The notes beneath the pieces are model-generated. The model was not told the DNA's origin. It made no database searches and saw only the letters and a list, made by a program, of their open reading frames with translations. Positions 41,999 to 53,165 of a stretch of 64,000 nucleotides of DNA are shown here, in pieces. Every line of letters starts with the position of its first letter. Position 1 is the first letter of the stretch. Both the position numbers and the translations under genes were made by a program. Source of the DNA: Acinetobacter sichuanensis (GTDB taxonomy: Bacteria > Pseudomonadota > Gammaproteobacteria > Pseudomonadales > Moraxellaceae). The stretch covers positions 26,188 through 90,187 of the forward strand of contig NZ_PYIX02000015.1 of NCBI RefSeq assembly GCF_003024515.2, given 5' to 3'.

Positions 41999-42775
41999 TT
42001 AACGACTGACCATTTTGTTTAATACAAAACTTTTCGCCACTTCATTGACATCTAAAAATACAAAATAGTCTAGACAATTAAATTGCTGATCATGATATGC
42101 CTGCTGTGATAAACGCGCATTCATTTTTAAATACACGTCAAATAATTTAGGAATACGTTCATCTTGCAGAAAACTAAACTCAGGATATGTTGGTTCATAA
42201 CTGGGTTTAGCTGGCACATGAATTGTTTGATTTTTACTTAATTTTTTAATAAATTGATGCGTGTAGTAAGCACGTGCTTTATTGTCTTCTAAGCGAATAC
42301 TCACACAGCCCATTAAATGTTTAGCTTTCATTTTCCAAAGTACCATCGGTACTAAATTAAGCCATAAAATCGACAATGCTTTTCCATTACGATAACGTGG
42401 ATGAACACAAGTACGACCAATTTCTACAATATTATTTAAATGAGAAAATTGAGAAACATCAAACTCTTGGGCACTATAACTTTGGGCTAATTGATGACCA
42501 TGTACCAATTTCAAACGCGTATAAGCCACGATCTCATTGCTCCACTTGTCACGTAATACAGCATGATGACAATCTAAGTCATATAAATCTTGGTCTAAAC
42601 CATGCTCAAATTGAACACCAAACTGTTCTGCAAATTGTTCAGCTCGAAATTTTTGAATTTCTTTTAATTGTTTAATGTCCTCTGCCCATTCAAATTTGTA
42701 TTGTAATTGAGGTTTTTTAGGGCGTGTCAGTGGGAAACTAATGTTTTGTCTGTATTGATTTAACTTTGCAAACAT
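41999..42775 (-). CDS. OlsB-like N-acyltransferase (ornithine lipid/acyl-amino acid synthesis, GNAT fold)
   Basis: A 258-residue GNAT-superfamily protein of the OlsB/acyl-homoserine-lactone-synthase-like group: KFRAEQFAEQFG near residue 42, VEIGRTCVHPRYRNGKALSILW (about 118-138) and a MGCVSIRLEDN segment. OlsB transfers an acyl chain from acyl carrier protein to ornithine in the first step of ornithine-lipid synthesis. An OlsA-type O-acyltransferase would be needed for the second step and is not adjacent. Substrate is inferred from family resemblance only. Confidence 0.75.
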   Translation of the reverse strand: MFAKLNQYRQNISFPLTRPKKPQLQYKFEWAEDIKQLKEIQKFRAEQFAEQFGVQFEHGLDQDLYDLDCHHAVLRDKWSNEIVAYTRLKLVHGHQLAQSYSAQEFDVSQFSHLNNIVEIGRTCVHPRYRNGKALSILWLNLVPMVLWKMKAKHLMGCVSIRLEDNKARAYYTHQFIKKLSKNQTIHVPAKPSYEPTYPEFSFLQDERIPKLFDVYLKMNARLSQQAYHDQQFNCLDYFVFLDVNEVAKSFVLNKMVSR

Positions 42776-42893
42776 AATTTAGAACTCCTTGTGCTTTTCA
42801 TCACACTAGAGAATCTAAATGACAAATCAATGACTAATTTATGACCATTCAAAAACACATTCTAAATAATGATCTTATAAATTACATATAAAA

Positions 42894-42919
42894 AAAAGCC
42901 AGTAAATGACTGGCTTTTT
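42894..42919 (-). terminator. Terminator after argB
   Basis: AAAGCCAGT-AAATG-ACTGGCTTT stem followed by A/T runs on both sides. Confidence 0.85.
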
Positions 42920-42936
42920 AACATAAACGTTTAAGA

Positions 42937-43857
<921 letters not shown>

Positions 43858-43872
43858 TCACAATCATGTAAA

Positions 43873-45300
43873 TTAATGAGCCTTCAAGATATCTTGAGCG
43901 ATCATAGGATAATGATCATGCAGCATAGACGCAAATGTTTGCCGAATTTCATCTAAACGAGATGGGCAATCTGCATCAAAACGAACAGTAAAGAACTCAC
44001 CTGTATTTGATGCTCGAATGATGCCAAATCCATGATCAAAATCAAGTCGAATTCCATCTATTTTAATTAATTCCGCACCATAACGCGCACTCAGTTGTTC
44101 AATTTCACTCAGTACAATTTTAGGATTCGTGCTATGTGTACTGATGTAAGTATCTTCGGTATAGCACCGTTCAGGATAAACTGCTAATACGTTTGACAAT
44201 GACATTTGACTTGGCAAATCACATAAATATTCCATGATACGCAATGCTGCATATAAACCATCATCATAGCCTAAACCACGTCCATCATTAAAAACATAAT
44301 GTCCTGCGTATTCTCCACCGAAGACTGCTTGACCTTTAGATTGTGTTAAATATTTACGTAAAAAACTACTTCCTGTACGAATCATGGTGGCTTTACCGCC
44401 CATTTTTTCAATCGTTTGTCGCACTATAGGCGAGCATTTAACATCAAATACAATCTCTCGGTGTGGATTTGCCTTTAAACAGATGTGTGCAAATAGTGCC
44501 ATTAAACGATCTGGAGAAATAATATGTGCATGTTCATCTAAAATAACAACACGATCGCCATCACCATCTAACGCAATTCCAATATCAGCTTCATGATTTA
44601 AAATATTTTGCCGTAATAATTCGAGATGTTTCGCTTGTGATGGATCTGGCGCATGGTCAGGAAAATTTCCATCAGCATTGCAGCGCAGTGCAATCACCTC
44701 ACAACCTAGCTTTCTTAAAATAATTTGAGAACAAAACCCTGCTGAACCGTTTAAACCATCAATGACAACCTTAAGAGGTCGTTTTAAATAAATATCACGT
44801 AATAAAGCCGTCTGATAAGCCACACAAAATTCGGTTTTAATTTCATGCTTCACTGTAGGTGATGCAATAATTTGTGTCTGTTGCACTAAAAACTGTTCAG
44901 CCTGATGACCAATCGCCTGAATCATGTCTGGGCAAGGTGGCTCACCTTGTATAATCCACTTCATGCCATTATCTACTTTAGGATTATGACTGGCTGTAAT
45001 AATTAAACCATTTCCTTGAGCTTTACGCGCCGCAAAATACATTTGTGGTGACGAACAACAACCGATTGAAATCACTTCAAAATCATGTTGTAAGAATACA
45101 TTCTCAATAATTTTTGCAAAAACAGGACTACTCAAACGAGCATCATAACCAATGACAATCTGACGTTGGTTATATTGTTGATATTGTTTCACTAATGCTT
45201 GGGCAATACAGTGAACTAACTCAGGTTTTAGTAACTCGACTTTTCCACGAATATCATATGCACGAAAAATATGATGTGGAAATTCAAAAGAATTTATCAT
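43873..45300 (-). CDS. algC: Phosphomannomutase/phosphoglucomutase (AlgC-like)
   Basis: A 475-residue alpha-D-phosphohexomutase with the four family signatures: catalytic Ser loop TASHNPKVDNG, metal site ALDGDGDR, sugar-binding GGEYAGHYVF, and phosphate-binding RASNTGEF. It interconverts hexose 6- and 1-phosphates for surface polysaccharide and LOS synthesis. The ATG at 45300 (MINSFEFPHHIFRAYDIRG) has AGAAG upstream and is preferred over a TTG two codons earlier. argB follows 27 bp downstream. Confidence 0.93.
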   Translation of the reverse strand: MINSFEFPHHIFRAYDIRGKVELLKPELVHCIAQALVKQYQQYNQRQIVIGYDARLSSPVFAKIIENVFLQHDFEVISIGCCSSPQMYFAARKAQGNGLIITASHNPKVDNGMKWIIQGEPPCPDMIQAIGHQAEQFLVQQTQIIASPTVKHEIKTEFCVAYQTALLRDIYLKRPLKVVIDGLNGSAGFCSQIILRKLGCEVIALRCNADGNFPDHAPDPSQAKHLELLRQNILNHEADIGIALDGDGDRVVILDEHAHIISPDRLMALFAHICLKANPHREIVFDVKCSPIVRQTIEKMGGKATMIRTGSSFLRKYLTQSKGQAVFGGEYAGHYVFNDGRGLGYDDGLYAALRIMEYLCDLPSQMSLSNVLAVYPERCYTEDTYISTHSTNPKIVLSEIEQLSARYGAELIKIDGIRLDFDHGFGIIRASNTGEFFTVRFDADCPSRLDEIRQTFASMLHDHYPMIAQDILKAH

Positions 45301-45467
45301 AAGCAATACTTCTAATGACCATCCCCCATTAGATGGCTAGAAGTCAGTCATCTTTTTTAAAGCTTTTTAGGATCAAGTCAATTCTATTAAAATTGTATTA
45401 ACACTATATGTAACATTAACCCATATTTTAAATATACTTTTGGTTACAAAGCTAGAAAAAAATGACA

Positions 45468-45492
45468 AAAAGCCTGAAAATCAGGCTTTTTT
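45468..45492 (-). terminator. Terminator after dut
   Basis: AAAAAGCCTGA-AAA-TCAGGCTTTTTT stem 14 bp after the dut stop. Confidence 0.87.
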
Positions 45493-45506
45493 AGATGAAA
45501 AATTAA

Positions 45507-45959
45507 TTAATTTTTACCTGTATGCCCAAAACCACCTGCACCACGCTCAGTTGCTTCAAACTCATTAACTAAGTCAAATTCTGCTTGCACAACTGGTACT
45601 AATACATATTGAGCTAAGCGCTCACCTGGCTCCAAACTAAATGTAGTTTGCCCACGATTCCATACAGACACCATCAATTCACCTTGATAATCTGAATCAA
45701 TCAAGCCGACTAAATTACCTAAAACGATACCATGCTTATGTCCTAAGCCTGAACGTGGTAAAACTAAACCCGCAAAATTTGGATCTTGAATATAAATTGC
45801 CATACCTGTTTTCACTAAAACAGTTTGACCTGGCTCAATTTGAATGGTTTCTGCTACACATGCACGTAAATCTAAACCTGCTGAACCAGTTGTCGCATAA
45901 GTTGGCATTGGCCACTCTTGACCTAAACGTGAATCAAGAATTTTTACTTGAACTTTCAT
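45507..45959 (-). CDS. dut: Deoxyuridine 5'-triphosphate nucleotidohydrolase Dut
   Basis: A 150-residue trimeric dUTPase with motifs [34 protein letters not shown] and the C-terminal arm [10 protein letters not shown]. It hydrolyses dUTP to dUMP and so keeps uracil out of DNA. Monocistronic, with its own terminator. Confidence 0.96.
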   Translation of the reverse strand: MKVQVKILDSRLGQEWPMPTYATTGSAGLDLRACVAETIQIEPGQTVLVKTGMAIYIQDPNFAGLVLPRSGLGHKHGIVLGNLVGLIDSDYQGELMVSVWNRGQTTFSLEPGERLAQYVLVPVVQAEFDLVNEFEATERGAGGFGHTGKN

Positions 45960-46056
45960 ATTGAAATCCTATATTCAATAAAGTGGAAAAATAGCAAAAG
46001 TTTCTCTGCTCTTTCACTAAAGCAGAGAAAAAAAGAAGGAAAATTACATTCATGAA

Positions 46057-48096
46057 TTAGCGTTTTAAAAGCGCTTTTAAATTTTGTAAATAATGCTGCG
46101 CCTGTAGTTTCGGGTCGATATTTTCAGCCAATTTTTTCTTACGACCCAACCAATCTAACTCATCTTGTGGCAACTCATCTAAGAAACGACTTGGTGTCAT
46201 TTGCTTCATTTGCCCACCATTTTTTCGTTGCTCTGCCAAAGTCAAGGTCAAGCCTTGCTGTGCACGGGTAATGCCCACATACATCAAGCGACGCTCTTCT
46301 TCAATAGTTTCTGCAGCAATCGAGTTTTTATGTGGAAGAAGCTCTTCCTCTAAACCCATGATATAAACAAATGGAAACTCTAAACCTTTTGATGCATGCA
46401 AAGTCAATAGATTCACTTTATCTGTGTCTTCTTCTTCTTGTTGCTGCTCAAGCATATCAAGCAACACCATTTTACGAATCACACTTTCGATATTTTTTTC
46501 GTCCACATCTTCAGCACGATTAATCAAACTTTGAATACTGCTGTAGAGCATTTCGACATTATCAAGTTTGGTTTTTTCCTGTGCGGGTGTTGCTGCCGTT
46601 TCACGTAAATAATCAATATAACCTGCTTCCATCATCATTTGGCGTATTTTAGGTACAGGCTCATCATCGTCTAATAACTCACGAGTAAAATCTGCAATAA
46701 AACCAGAAAATTCAGCCAATTGTGTGGTTGCTTTTTTCGGCATCACCATCAAAAGGCGCTGATCACTTGCTGCTGCCAATAAAGAAAGATTATTTTCTTG
46801 AGCAAACAAACCCAATTTTTCCAATGTTACAGGACCAATTGCCCGTTTAGGTGTATTAATAATACGTAAAAATGCACTGTCATCTTCAGGATTAATAATA
46901 ACTCGCAGATAACTCATCACATCCTTGATTTCTGCGCGTGCGAAAAAGGACTGTCCACCTGATAATTTATATGGAATTTGCATCTGGCGAAGCTGAGTTT
47001 CTAAGACACGTGCTTGGAAGTTGCCGCGATATAACACAGCATAGTCTTTCCAGTTTTTACCATTCATTAATTTATGGGTTAGCAAGTCTTTGACTACACG
47101 TTCTGATTCATCATCATCATTACGACAAGTAATCACACGAATCACTTCGCCATGACCTTTATCACTCCACAATTTTTTGTCAAAAATATGCGGATTATTC
47201 TCAATCACATGGTTCGCTGCTTTTAAAATACGACTGGTTGAACGATAATTTTGTTCAAGTTTAATCACTTTTAAATTACGAAAATCATCTTTCAGCAATG
47301 CCATATTTTCAGGCTTTGCTCCACGCCATGCATAAATCGATTGGTCATCATCACCTACGGCTGTGAATTGCCCCATCACGCCAACCAAGAGCTTAACCAA
47401 AATATACTGTGCAGTATTGGTATCTTGATATTCATCGACCAATAAATAACGTACTCGATTTTGCCAACGATCACGTACTTCTGCATTGTCTTGCAATAAA
47501 CGTGTTGGCATGACGATCAAATCATCAAAATCTACTGCATTATAAGCGCGTAAATTACGCTCATAGAGTTGATATAAATGTGCAAATTGTACGTCTTCAG
47601 GTGTTTCACAAGTACTATGCGCTTGCTCTGGTAAAATCAGATCATTTTTCCAATCTGAAATCTTTTTCATTGCCTTAGCAATCAGGTCTTTACTCTCCGC
47701 ACCTGATAAGTTATCTCGATGCATCAAATCCATTAAAATGCGTTTACAGTCATCTGCATCTAAAATTGAAAAGTTATTTTTTAATGGTGTATTTTTAAGT
47801 TCTAAGCGTAATAAATTTAAGCCAAAGGTATGGAAAGTTGAAACAGATAAGCCTTTTGCTTCCTCTTTAGAGAGTAATTTACTCACACGCTCTTTCATTT
47901 CACGTGCAGCTTTATTGGTAAAGGTCATTGCCGTGATACGGTGTGCAGGAATTCCACATTGTTGGACTAAATAAGCCACTTTACGGGTAATCACAGAAGT
48001 TTTACCTGAACCCGCTCCTGCAAGTACTAACAAGGGTCCTTGAGTATATTTCATGGCTTCAAGTTGCTTGTCATTCAACTGACTTGCTTTTGACAT
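46057..48096 (-). CDS. rep: ATP-dependent DNA helicase Rep
   Basis: A 679-residue UvrD/Rep superfamily 1A helicase: Walker A AGAGSGKTSV, ITAMTFTNKAAREMKERV, DEYQDTN, GDDDQSIYAWRGA, LEQNYRS, TLHASKGLEF and YVGITRA in order. Length (about 670) and N-terminal sequence fit Rep better than UvrD. It clears protein roadblocks ahead of the replication fork. Encoded alone upstream of dut. Confidence 0.92.
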   Translation of the reverse strand: MSKASQLNDKQLEAMKYTQGPLLVLAGAGSGKTSVITRKVAYLVQQCGIPAHRITAMTFTNKAAREMKERVSKLLSKEEAKGLSVSTFHTFGLNLLRLELKNTPLKNNFSILDADDCKRILMDLMHRDNLSGAESKDLIAKAMKKISDWKNDLILPEQAHSTCETPEDVQFAHLYQLYERNLRAYNAVDFDDLIVMPTRLLQDNAEVRDRWQNRVRYLLVDEYQDTNTAQYILVKLLVGVMGQFTAVGDDDQSIYAWRGAKPENMALLKDDFRNLKVIKLEQNYRSTSRILKAANHVIENNPHIFDKKLWSDKGHGEVIRVITCRNDDDESERVVKDLLTHKLMNGKNWKDYAVLYRGNFQARVLETQLRQMQIPYKLSGGQSFFARAEIKDVMSYLRVIINPEDDSAFLRIINTPKRAIGPVTLEKLGLFAQENNLSLLAAASDQRLLMVMPKKATTQLAEFSGFIADFTRELLDDDEPVPKIRQMMMEAGYIDYLRETAATPAQEKTKLDNVEMLYSSIQSLINRAEDVDEKNIESVIRKMVLLDMLEQQQEEEDTDKVNLLTLHASKGLEFPFVYIMGLEEELLPHKNSIAAETIEEERRLMYVGITRAQQGLTLTLAEQRKNGGQMKQMTPSRFLDELPQDELDWLGRKKKLAENIDPKLQAQHYLQNLKALLKR

Positions 48097-48191
48097 TGTT
48101 CATCCTCTACAAACTTCGCGCTAGATTATAGTCATCAAAACAGAACTTGCCTAACGTTTAATGAAATTTTCAATACAACAATTACAAAATA

Positions 48192-48217
48192 AAAAAACCA
48201 CCTTTCGGTGGTTTTTT
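48192..48217 (-). terminator. Terminator after the OmpA-family lipoprotein gene
   Basis: AAAACCACC-TTTC-GGTGGTTTT stem with T-run on the minus strand. Confidence 0.87.
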
Positions 48218-48237
48218 ATGCCTATGAAAACTAAAAA

Positions 48238-48870
48238 TTATTTAGTTTCATATACTGTAATTTCTACACGACGGTTTTGTTCACGACCCGCAGCTGTTGA
48301 GTTGTCAGCGATTGGAGAAGTTGAACCATAACCTTTAGCTGTCATGCGAGATGCTGAAATACCTTGAGTTGCAAGATAGTTCAATACAGAGTTTGCACGG
48401 TTTTGAGACAATGGAATATTGATACCGTCATTACCTGTATTGTCTGTATGACCATGAATAACAAGCGCTAATTTACCACCTGTACCATCTTCACGTAATA
48501 CTTTTGCAACATCGTTTAATGCTGTTTGGAAACGTGGTTGAATCGTTGCAGAGCTTGATGCAAATGTTACGCTCGGCATTACCATGTTAATAGAACCATC
48601 TGGATTACGGTTTACATCAACACCTGTACCCGCTAATTCTTCACGTAAACGTTTTTCTTTACGGTCAAGAAGTGCACCTGCACCCGCACCCACTACAGCA
48701 CCGATTGCAGCAGCTTGACCCATTTTATCTTTATCGGCATTTGAATAAGCAATACCAGCGCCTAATAATGCACCTAAGCCTGTACCGATTGCTGCTTTGT
48801 CATATTCCATGTTTTGACAACCAGATAGTGCCAAAGCCCCTACTACCGCTGAAATTACAAGTGCACGCAT
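48238..48870 (-). CDS. OmpA-family lipoprotein (YiaD-like)
   Basis: A 210-residue lipoprotein: lipobox ALSGC (Cys18), a glycine-zipper segment (about 30-65, GTGLGALLGAGIAY and AAAIGAVVGAGAGALL), then an OmpA-like peptidoglycan-binding domain (HGHTDNTGNDGINIPLSQNRA, GYGSTSPIADN, NRRVEITV). It tethers the outer membrane to peptidoglycan. Single gene with a strong terminator. Confidence 0.92.
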   Translation of the reverse strand: MRALVISAVVGALALSGCQNMEYDKAAIGTGLGALLGAGIAYSNADKDKMGQAAAIGAVVGAGAGALLDRKEKRLREELAGTGVDVNRNPDGSINMVMPSVTFASSSATIQPRFQTALNDVAKVLREDGTGGKLALVIHGHTDNTGNDGINIPLSQNRANSVLNYLATQGISASRMTAKGYGSTSPIADNSTAAGREQNRRVEITVYETK

Positions 48871-49114
48871 TACATGCCTCCAAGGTTTGTGTTTTTCTAT
48901 GAATGAAATAATGATTTAAATTATGCGCTTAAACCATTGACATTTTGTTAAAAATATCCGAAATCGTTACATTTTGAAATAAATAAATGAGTATTTTGAA
49001 GTTACTTCATCATAATTTATACATAGTTAGCTTTTGAGACTTTTTAATTCAATAAACAAAGACTATATTTAAAAACAACTATGATCAAATTAAACTCTTT
49101 TTTAGGACTTTTTT

Positions 49115-50032
49115 ATGTCATCTCAACAACAGAAGCAATCTATTTTAAAAAAAATTACCAAAGGTTTGACTGTGGGTTCTGTGATTACAGGAAGTACCTT
49201 TTTTCATGGTCCTCCTGTACTGGCTCTTGGCTTAACAAAGCTATTTAAAAAGTCTGCCAAAGTCGATGAGACCAATATCCATATTACAAATAGCTGGCTG
49301 AGTGTAAATAATTGGTTAATTGATCATGTGCTTCCTGAAACACACTGGGACATTACAGTAGATGAAAATTTAGACTTAAATATGCAAGGTCGTTATTTAA
49401 TGACTTGTAACCATCAAAGCTGGGTAGACACCACAGTCAATCAATATTTTGGTCTTACTCGTATGCCACTCACCCGCTTTTTTACCAAATGGGAACTTAT
49501 TTTTATTCCATTTGTGGGGCAAGCCTTTAAAATTTTAGGCTTTCCAATGATGAAACGCCATACCAAAGCTCAGATTGCAAAAAATCCAGCATTGAAACAT
49601 CAAGACTTAGATGAAGCACGTAAAGCATGTGAACAACTATTGAGTCAGCCTTTTACTTTATTAAACTATCTTGAAGGCACACGTTTTACAGTAGAAAAAC
49701 AGCAACAACAACAATCACCTTATCGCAATTTACTTAAACCAAAAGCAGGAGGCATGGCACTCGCTTTAAATATTTTAGGCGATCAAATCGACGCCCTTGT
49801 TGATATGACCATTGTTTATCCCGATGGCGTACCAGGTTATGGCGAATTTTGGCTAGGTGAAGTACCACGCATTGCGGTAAATCTGCGTAAAATTGATCTA
49901 CCTGATTGGGTTTTACAAGGTGATTATGAAGAAGATGCTGAGTATCGTGCTAAATTTCAACAATGGATTGATGATTTGTGGCAAGAAAAAGATCAACTTA
50001 TTACGCACATGAAACAACAGTACCAAAATTAA
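49115..50032 (+). CDS. PlsC-like acyltransferase (YihG-type)
   Basis: A 305-residue membrane-associated acyltransferase with the HX4D motif in NHQSWVDT, the block GFPMMKRHTKAQ, and the EGTR motif (LNYLEGTRFT). The N-terminal hydrophobic segment (GSVITGSTFFHGPPVLALGL) probably anchors it. It resembles the YihG/1-acyl-glycerol-3-phosphate acyltransferase-like group that shapes phospholipid acyl composition. The voltage-sensor-like gene follows after 27 bp and may be co-transcribed. Confidence 0.85.
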   Translation: MSSQQQKQSILKKITKGLTVGSVITGSTFFHGPPVLALGLTKLFKKSAKVDETNIHITNSWLSVNNWLIDHVLPETHWDITVDENLDLNMQGRYLMTCNHQSWVDTTVNQYFGLTRMPLTRFFTKWELIFIPFVGQAFKILGFPMMKRHTKAQIAKNPALKHQDLDEARKACEQLLSQPFTLLNYLEGTRFTVEKQQQQQSPYRNLLKPKAGGMALALNILGDQIDALVDMTIVYPDGVPGYGEFWLGEVPRIAVNLRKIDLPDWVLQGDYEEDAEYRAKFQQWIDDLWQEKDQLITHMKQQYQN

Positions 50033-50059
50033 AATTATACAATAACAATTAGGACTCTC

Positions 50060-51109
50060 ATGACAGACCATACTATGGCGCAGCAAAAAAGTATTCGCCC
50101 AGAAAATCACAACACTTTAGGTTGGAGACTTTTTCTGGTTTATGACATCTTGATGATGGCGATCATTGTTTTTAACCTTTTTTGTCTCTGTGCCAATGTT
50201 TTTTTAATGAGTAGCTTTGGTCAGTTATTTTTCGATGAAATCCATTTACCTCAAGTTTTAGCCTTTTATAAATCAGACCTACACCCTTGGGTCATTAAAA
50301 CTGAAGGATGGTTTATTTTATTTTTAGTCGTTGAATTAGCTGTACGTTGGTTGATTGCGATTATTTATAAACATCATCAACGTTGGTTCTTTTTTCCTTT
50401 TGTTCACTGGTACGAAATTTTAGCCATCATTCCTTATTTACGTTTTTTACGTTTAATACGTGCAGGAATTATTGCCTATCGTTTACATGAACTCGGCTAT
50501 AAAGTTATTCCTGACAATATTATGAAAAAAGTATTGTTTTATTATCGGGTTGTGATGGAAGAAATCTCTGACCGTGTTGTTGTATCTGTGATTGATGGTA
50601 TTAAATATGAACTTGATACGAGCTCTAGTCACAAAAAAATTATTCATGACTTAGTTGATCATCATCGCGATATTTTTGCGCAAGCCTTGGCTGAGATTTT
50701 ACAAGATGCTTTAGCTAATGAACTCAAAGCACAACAAAACCTCATTGCAGATCATGTTGGGCATATTGTCAAAAAAGCAATTGAAGATACACCTCAACTG
50801 ACTCAGCTTTTAAGGCTTATTCCTATTGCAGGCAGCATGATCGAAAATCAAATTCAAAATATTGGGCAACAACTCGGTGAAAATATTACGCATGGTTTAA
50901 TTGACCCATTAACAGAAGGTAGCCACACTCAACCAAATCAAATTTATACACTCATTTCAGATAAAGTCAGTCAGCTCAATATTGAAAATAAAAAACTTGA
51001 AGAATTGGTCGAATCTGTGGTCTATGAGAGCCTTGAATCCTTGCGCAAACAAGTCAAAATCAAGCAGTGGCAAATCGAACTAGAAAAATACGATCAAAGC
51101 AAAGACTAA
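50060..51109 (+). CDS. Membrane protein with voltage-sensor-like four-helix domain, no pore
   Basis: A 349-residue protein. Helix 1 is about residues 21-53; helix 2 (about 76-103) contains FLVVELAVRW, matching the Glu-x3-Arg pattern of S2 in voltage-sensing domains. Helix 3 contains WYEILAIIPY, close to S3 of K+ channels. Helix 4 reads LRFLRLIRAGIIAYRL, with Arg at every third position as in S4. No pore helix or selectivity filter follows; instead there are about 200 residues of amphipathic, Gln/Asp-rich helix. Annotated in related genomes as ion-transporter-like or hypothetical. Function unknown. Confidence 0.7.
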   Translation: MTDHTMAQQKSIRPENHNTLGWRLFLVYDILMMAIIVFNLFCLCANVFLMSSFGQLFFDEIHLPQVLAFYKSDLHPWVIKTEGWFILFLVVELAVRWLIAIIYKHHQRWFFFPFVHWYEILAIIPYLRFLRLIRAGIIAYRLHELGYKVIPDNIMKKVLFYYRVVMEEISDRVVVSVIDGIKYELDTSSSHKKIIHDLVDHHRDIFAQALAEILQDALANELKAQQNLIADHVGHIVKKAIEDTPQLTQLLRLIPIAGSMIENQIQNIGQQLGENITHGLIDPLTEGSHTQPNQIYTLISDKVSQLNIENKKLEELVESVVYESLESLRKQVKIKQWQIELEKYDQSKD

Positions 51110-51250
51110 GTGATTCAAAGATTGAACAAATCAATGCAAATATTTGTATCTTTGCTAGTGAAATCAGTCAATTTGTTCTAGCATTTGTGCAGTTTCGACA
51201 AATTGACTTTCTCTATAATTTTCAGGTGACAACACCTGTAAGGAATAATT

Positions 51251-51976
51251 ATGGCTGATATACGGATTACGGGCAGAATGGTTAATTTTACCCGATTAAC
51301 CTTTGATACAAATGATCATAATGCCATCCGCCAGCAACTTGCAGCAATGATGAATGAAACCTCTTACCAAGGGGCTTTAGTGATTCTCGACAGTACAGTT
51401 GAACAGGAGCTTATCGCACTAATCCAGCTTTTAATTAGTCTAGATCTACAACCAATGGGTGTTATTGATGGCATTTTAGAAGAACAAGCTCGCGCCATTC
51501 AATTTCCAATTTTACCTGCTGATCGCCCTTTGCAACGGATCAAAGCAACGAAAGAGCAAACAGTTGAAACCCCGACAAAGGATTCAACAAACACCACAGA
51601 TCAAGCTGCTAAAGTTACACAACAACAAACAACGATTCAGCATATTACGTCATATCATGATGAAATTTTGCGGACAGGACAATGTTTAGTACAAGACCAT
51701 GGTGACATTATTCTCACCGCAGGTATTAACAGTGGCTCAGAGGTTATTGCTTCAGGAAATATACATATCTACGGCATTGTTCGTGGTAGAGTCATCGCAG
51801 GTGCAGGCGGTAATAGCGCTGCAAGAATTTTTTGTCATTCCCTAGAAGCTGAACTGGTTTCTATTGCAGGAACATATTGCGTAGCAGATGATATTCCAGC
51901 GGAATTCCTTAAAAAATCTGTACATATTTACTTAAATGATCAGCAAGAACTTGAGTTTTCAGTTCTGCAATTTTAA
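51251..51976 (+). CDS. minC: Septum-site inhibitor MinC
   Basis: A 241-residue MinC: an N-terminal FtsZ-inhibiting domain (1 to about 100), a Thr/Gln-rich linker, and a C-terminal beta-helix that binds MinD ([54 protein letters not shown]). It blocks Z-ring assembly away from midcell. The first gene of minCDE. Confidence 0.95.
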   Translation: MADIRITGRMVNFTRLTFDTNDHNAIRQQLAAMMNETSYQGALVILDSTVEQELIALIQLLISLDLQPMGVIDGILEEQARAIQFPILPADRPLQRIKATKEQTVETPTKDSTNTTDQAAKVTQQQTTIQHITSYHDEILRTGQCLVQDHGDIILTAGINSGSEVIASGNIHIYGIVRGRVIAGAGGNSAARIFCHSLEAELVSIAGTYCVADDIPAEFLKKSVHIYLNDQQELEFSVLQF

Positions 51977-52045
51977 AGTATAAATTAACACCATAATAAA
52001 CTTCCCTTATCAAGGGGATGAATGACCATAACAGGAGTGGATTCG

Positions 52046-52858
52046 GTGGCCAAAATTGTTGTCGTTACATCAGGCAAAGGCGGCGTAGGTAAAACTACAA
52101 CAAGTGCATCTTTTGCAACAGGATTAGCCCTTCGTGGTCATAAAACTGTTGTGATCGATTTTGATGTCGGTTTGAGAAACTTAGACTTAATCATGGGTTG
52201 TGAACGCCGTGTTGTTTATGACTTTGTAAATGTTTTAAACAATGAAGCTCGTTTACAACAAGCATTAATTCGTGATAAAGACATTGAAAATCTTTATATT
52301 TTACCTGCTTCACAAACACGTGATAAAGATGCATTAACCGATGAAGGTGTTGCACGTGTCATGGATGAACTTTCACAAGAGTTTGATTACATTATCTGTG
52401 ACTCACCTGCAGGTATTGAGCGTGGTGCTATTCTGGCAATGTATCATGCAGATGAAGCAATTATTGTGACAAATCCTGAAATTTCTTCGGTTCGAGATTC
52501 TGACCGTATTATTGGTATGCTCGACAGCAAAACCAAGAAAATAGAAAATAATGAAGGACGTGTTCGCAAACACTTATGTATCACTCGTTTCAATCCAGAA
52601 CGTGCTGATAAACAAGAAATGCTAACCATTGATGATATTTCTAAAGATATTTTACGTATTCCGACTTTAGGTGTAATTCCTGAATGCCCAAGCGTATTAC
52701 AAGCATCAAATGAAGGTAAACCTGTTATTCTTTATACAGAAGCAAGCGCAGGACAAGCTTATGATGACTTAGTTGCACGTTTCTTAGGTGAAGATCGTCC
52801 ATATCGTCATATTACTGTTAAACCTAAAGGTTGGTTAGCTAGATTATTTGGAGCGTAA
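52046..52858 (+). CDS. minD: Septum-site ATPase MinD
   Basis: A 270-residue ParA-type ATPase with deviant Walker A SGKGGVGKTTT, FDVGLRNLDLIMG, DSPAGIE and the C-terminal amphipathic membrane-targeting helix KGWLARLFGA. The GTG at 52046 gives the canonical N-terminus (M)AKIVVVTSGKGG and is preceded by AGGAG 8 nt upstream; an in-frame ATG at 52022 is less likely. It recruits MinC to the membrane and oscillates with MinE. Confidence 0.96.
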   Translation: MAKIVVVTSGKGGVGKTTTSASFATGLALRGHKTVVIDFDVGLRNLDLIMGCERRVVYDFVNVLNNEARLQQALIRDKDIENLYILPASQTRDKDALTDEGVARVMDELSQEFDYIICDSPAGIERGAILAMYHADEAIIVTNPEISSVRDSDRIIGMLDSKTKKIENNEGRVRKHLCITRFNPERADKQEMLTIDDISKDILRIPTLGVIPECPSVLQASNEGKPVILYTEASAGQAYDDLVARFLGEDRPYRHITVKPKGWLARLFGA

Positions 52859-52860
52859 TA

Positions 52861-53133
52861 ATGGCAGGATTTTGGAGTAAATTATTTAGTAATGATGATA
52901 AGCCTTCAAGTGCGCAAACTGCGAAAGATCGTTTAAAAGTTATTGTTGCATCTGAACAAGGTTTAGGTAAACGTTTGAGTCAAGATAAAATTGATCAAAT
53001 GAAAAAAGAAATCATGCAAGTTGTCAATCGCTATGTACGTGGTGTAGACGAACAACATATTCAAATGTCTGTTCGCTCTGAAGCAAATATCGAAATGCTG
53101 GAAATGAATATCAATTTACCTGAAGAACGTTAA
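52861..53133 (+). CDS. minE: Cell-division topological factor MinE
   Basis: A 90-residue MinE: an N-terminal membrane/anti-MinCD region (FWSKLFS, then AKDRLKVIVASEQG) and a C-terminal dimerisation domain ending EMNINLPEER. It stimulates MinD ATPase. It starts 2 bp after the minD stop, as usual. Confidence 0.96.
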   Translation: MAGFWSKLFSNDDKPSSAQTAKDRLKVIVASEQGLGKRLSQDKIDQMKKEIMQVVNRYVRGVDEQHIQMSVRSEANIEMLEMNINLPEER

Positions 53134-53165
53134 TTTCATAATTGATTAGTCAAGTAGATTGATTC

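Noticed and set aside
51067..51258. 63-codon plus-strand frame between the voltage-sensor-like gene and minC
   Set aside because: Overlaps both neighbours, has no ribosome-binding site and covers the minC promoter region.
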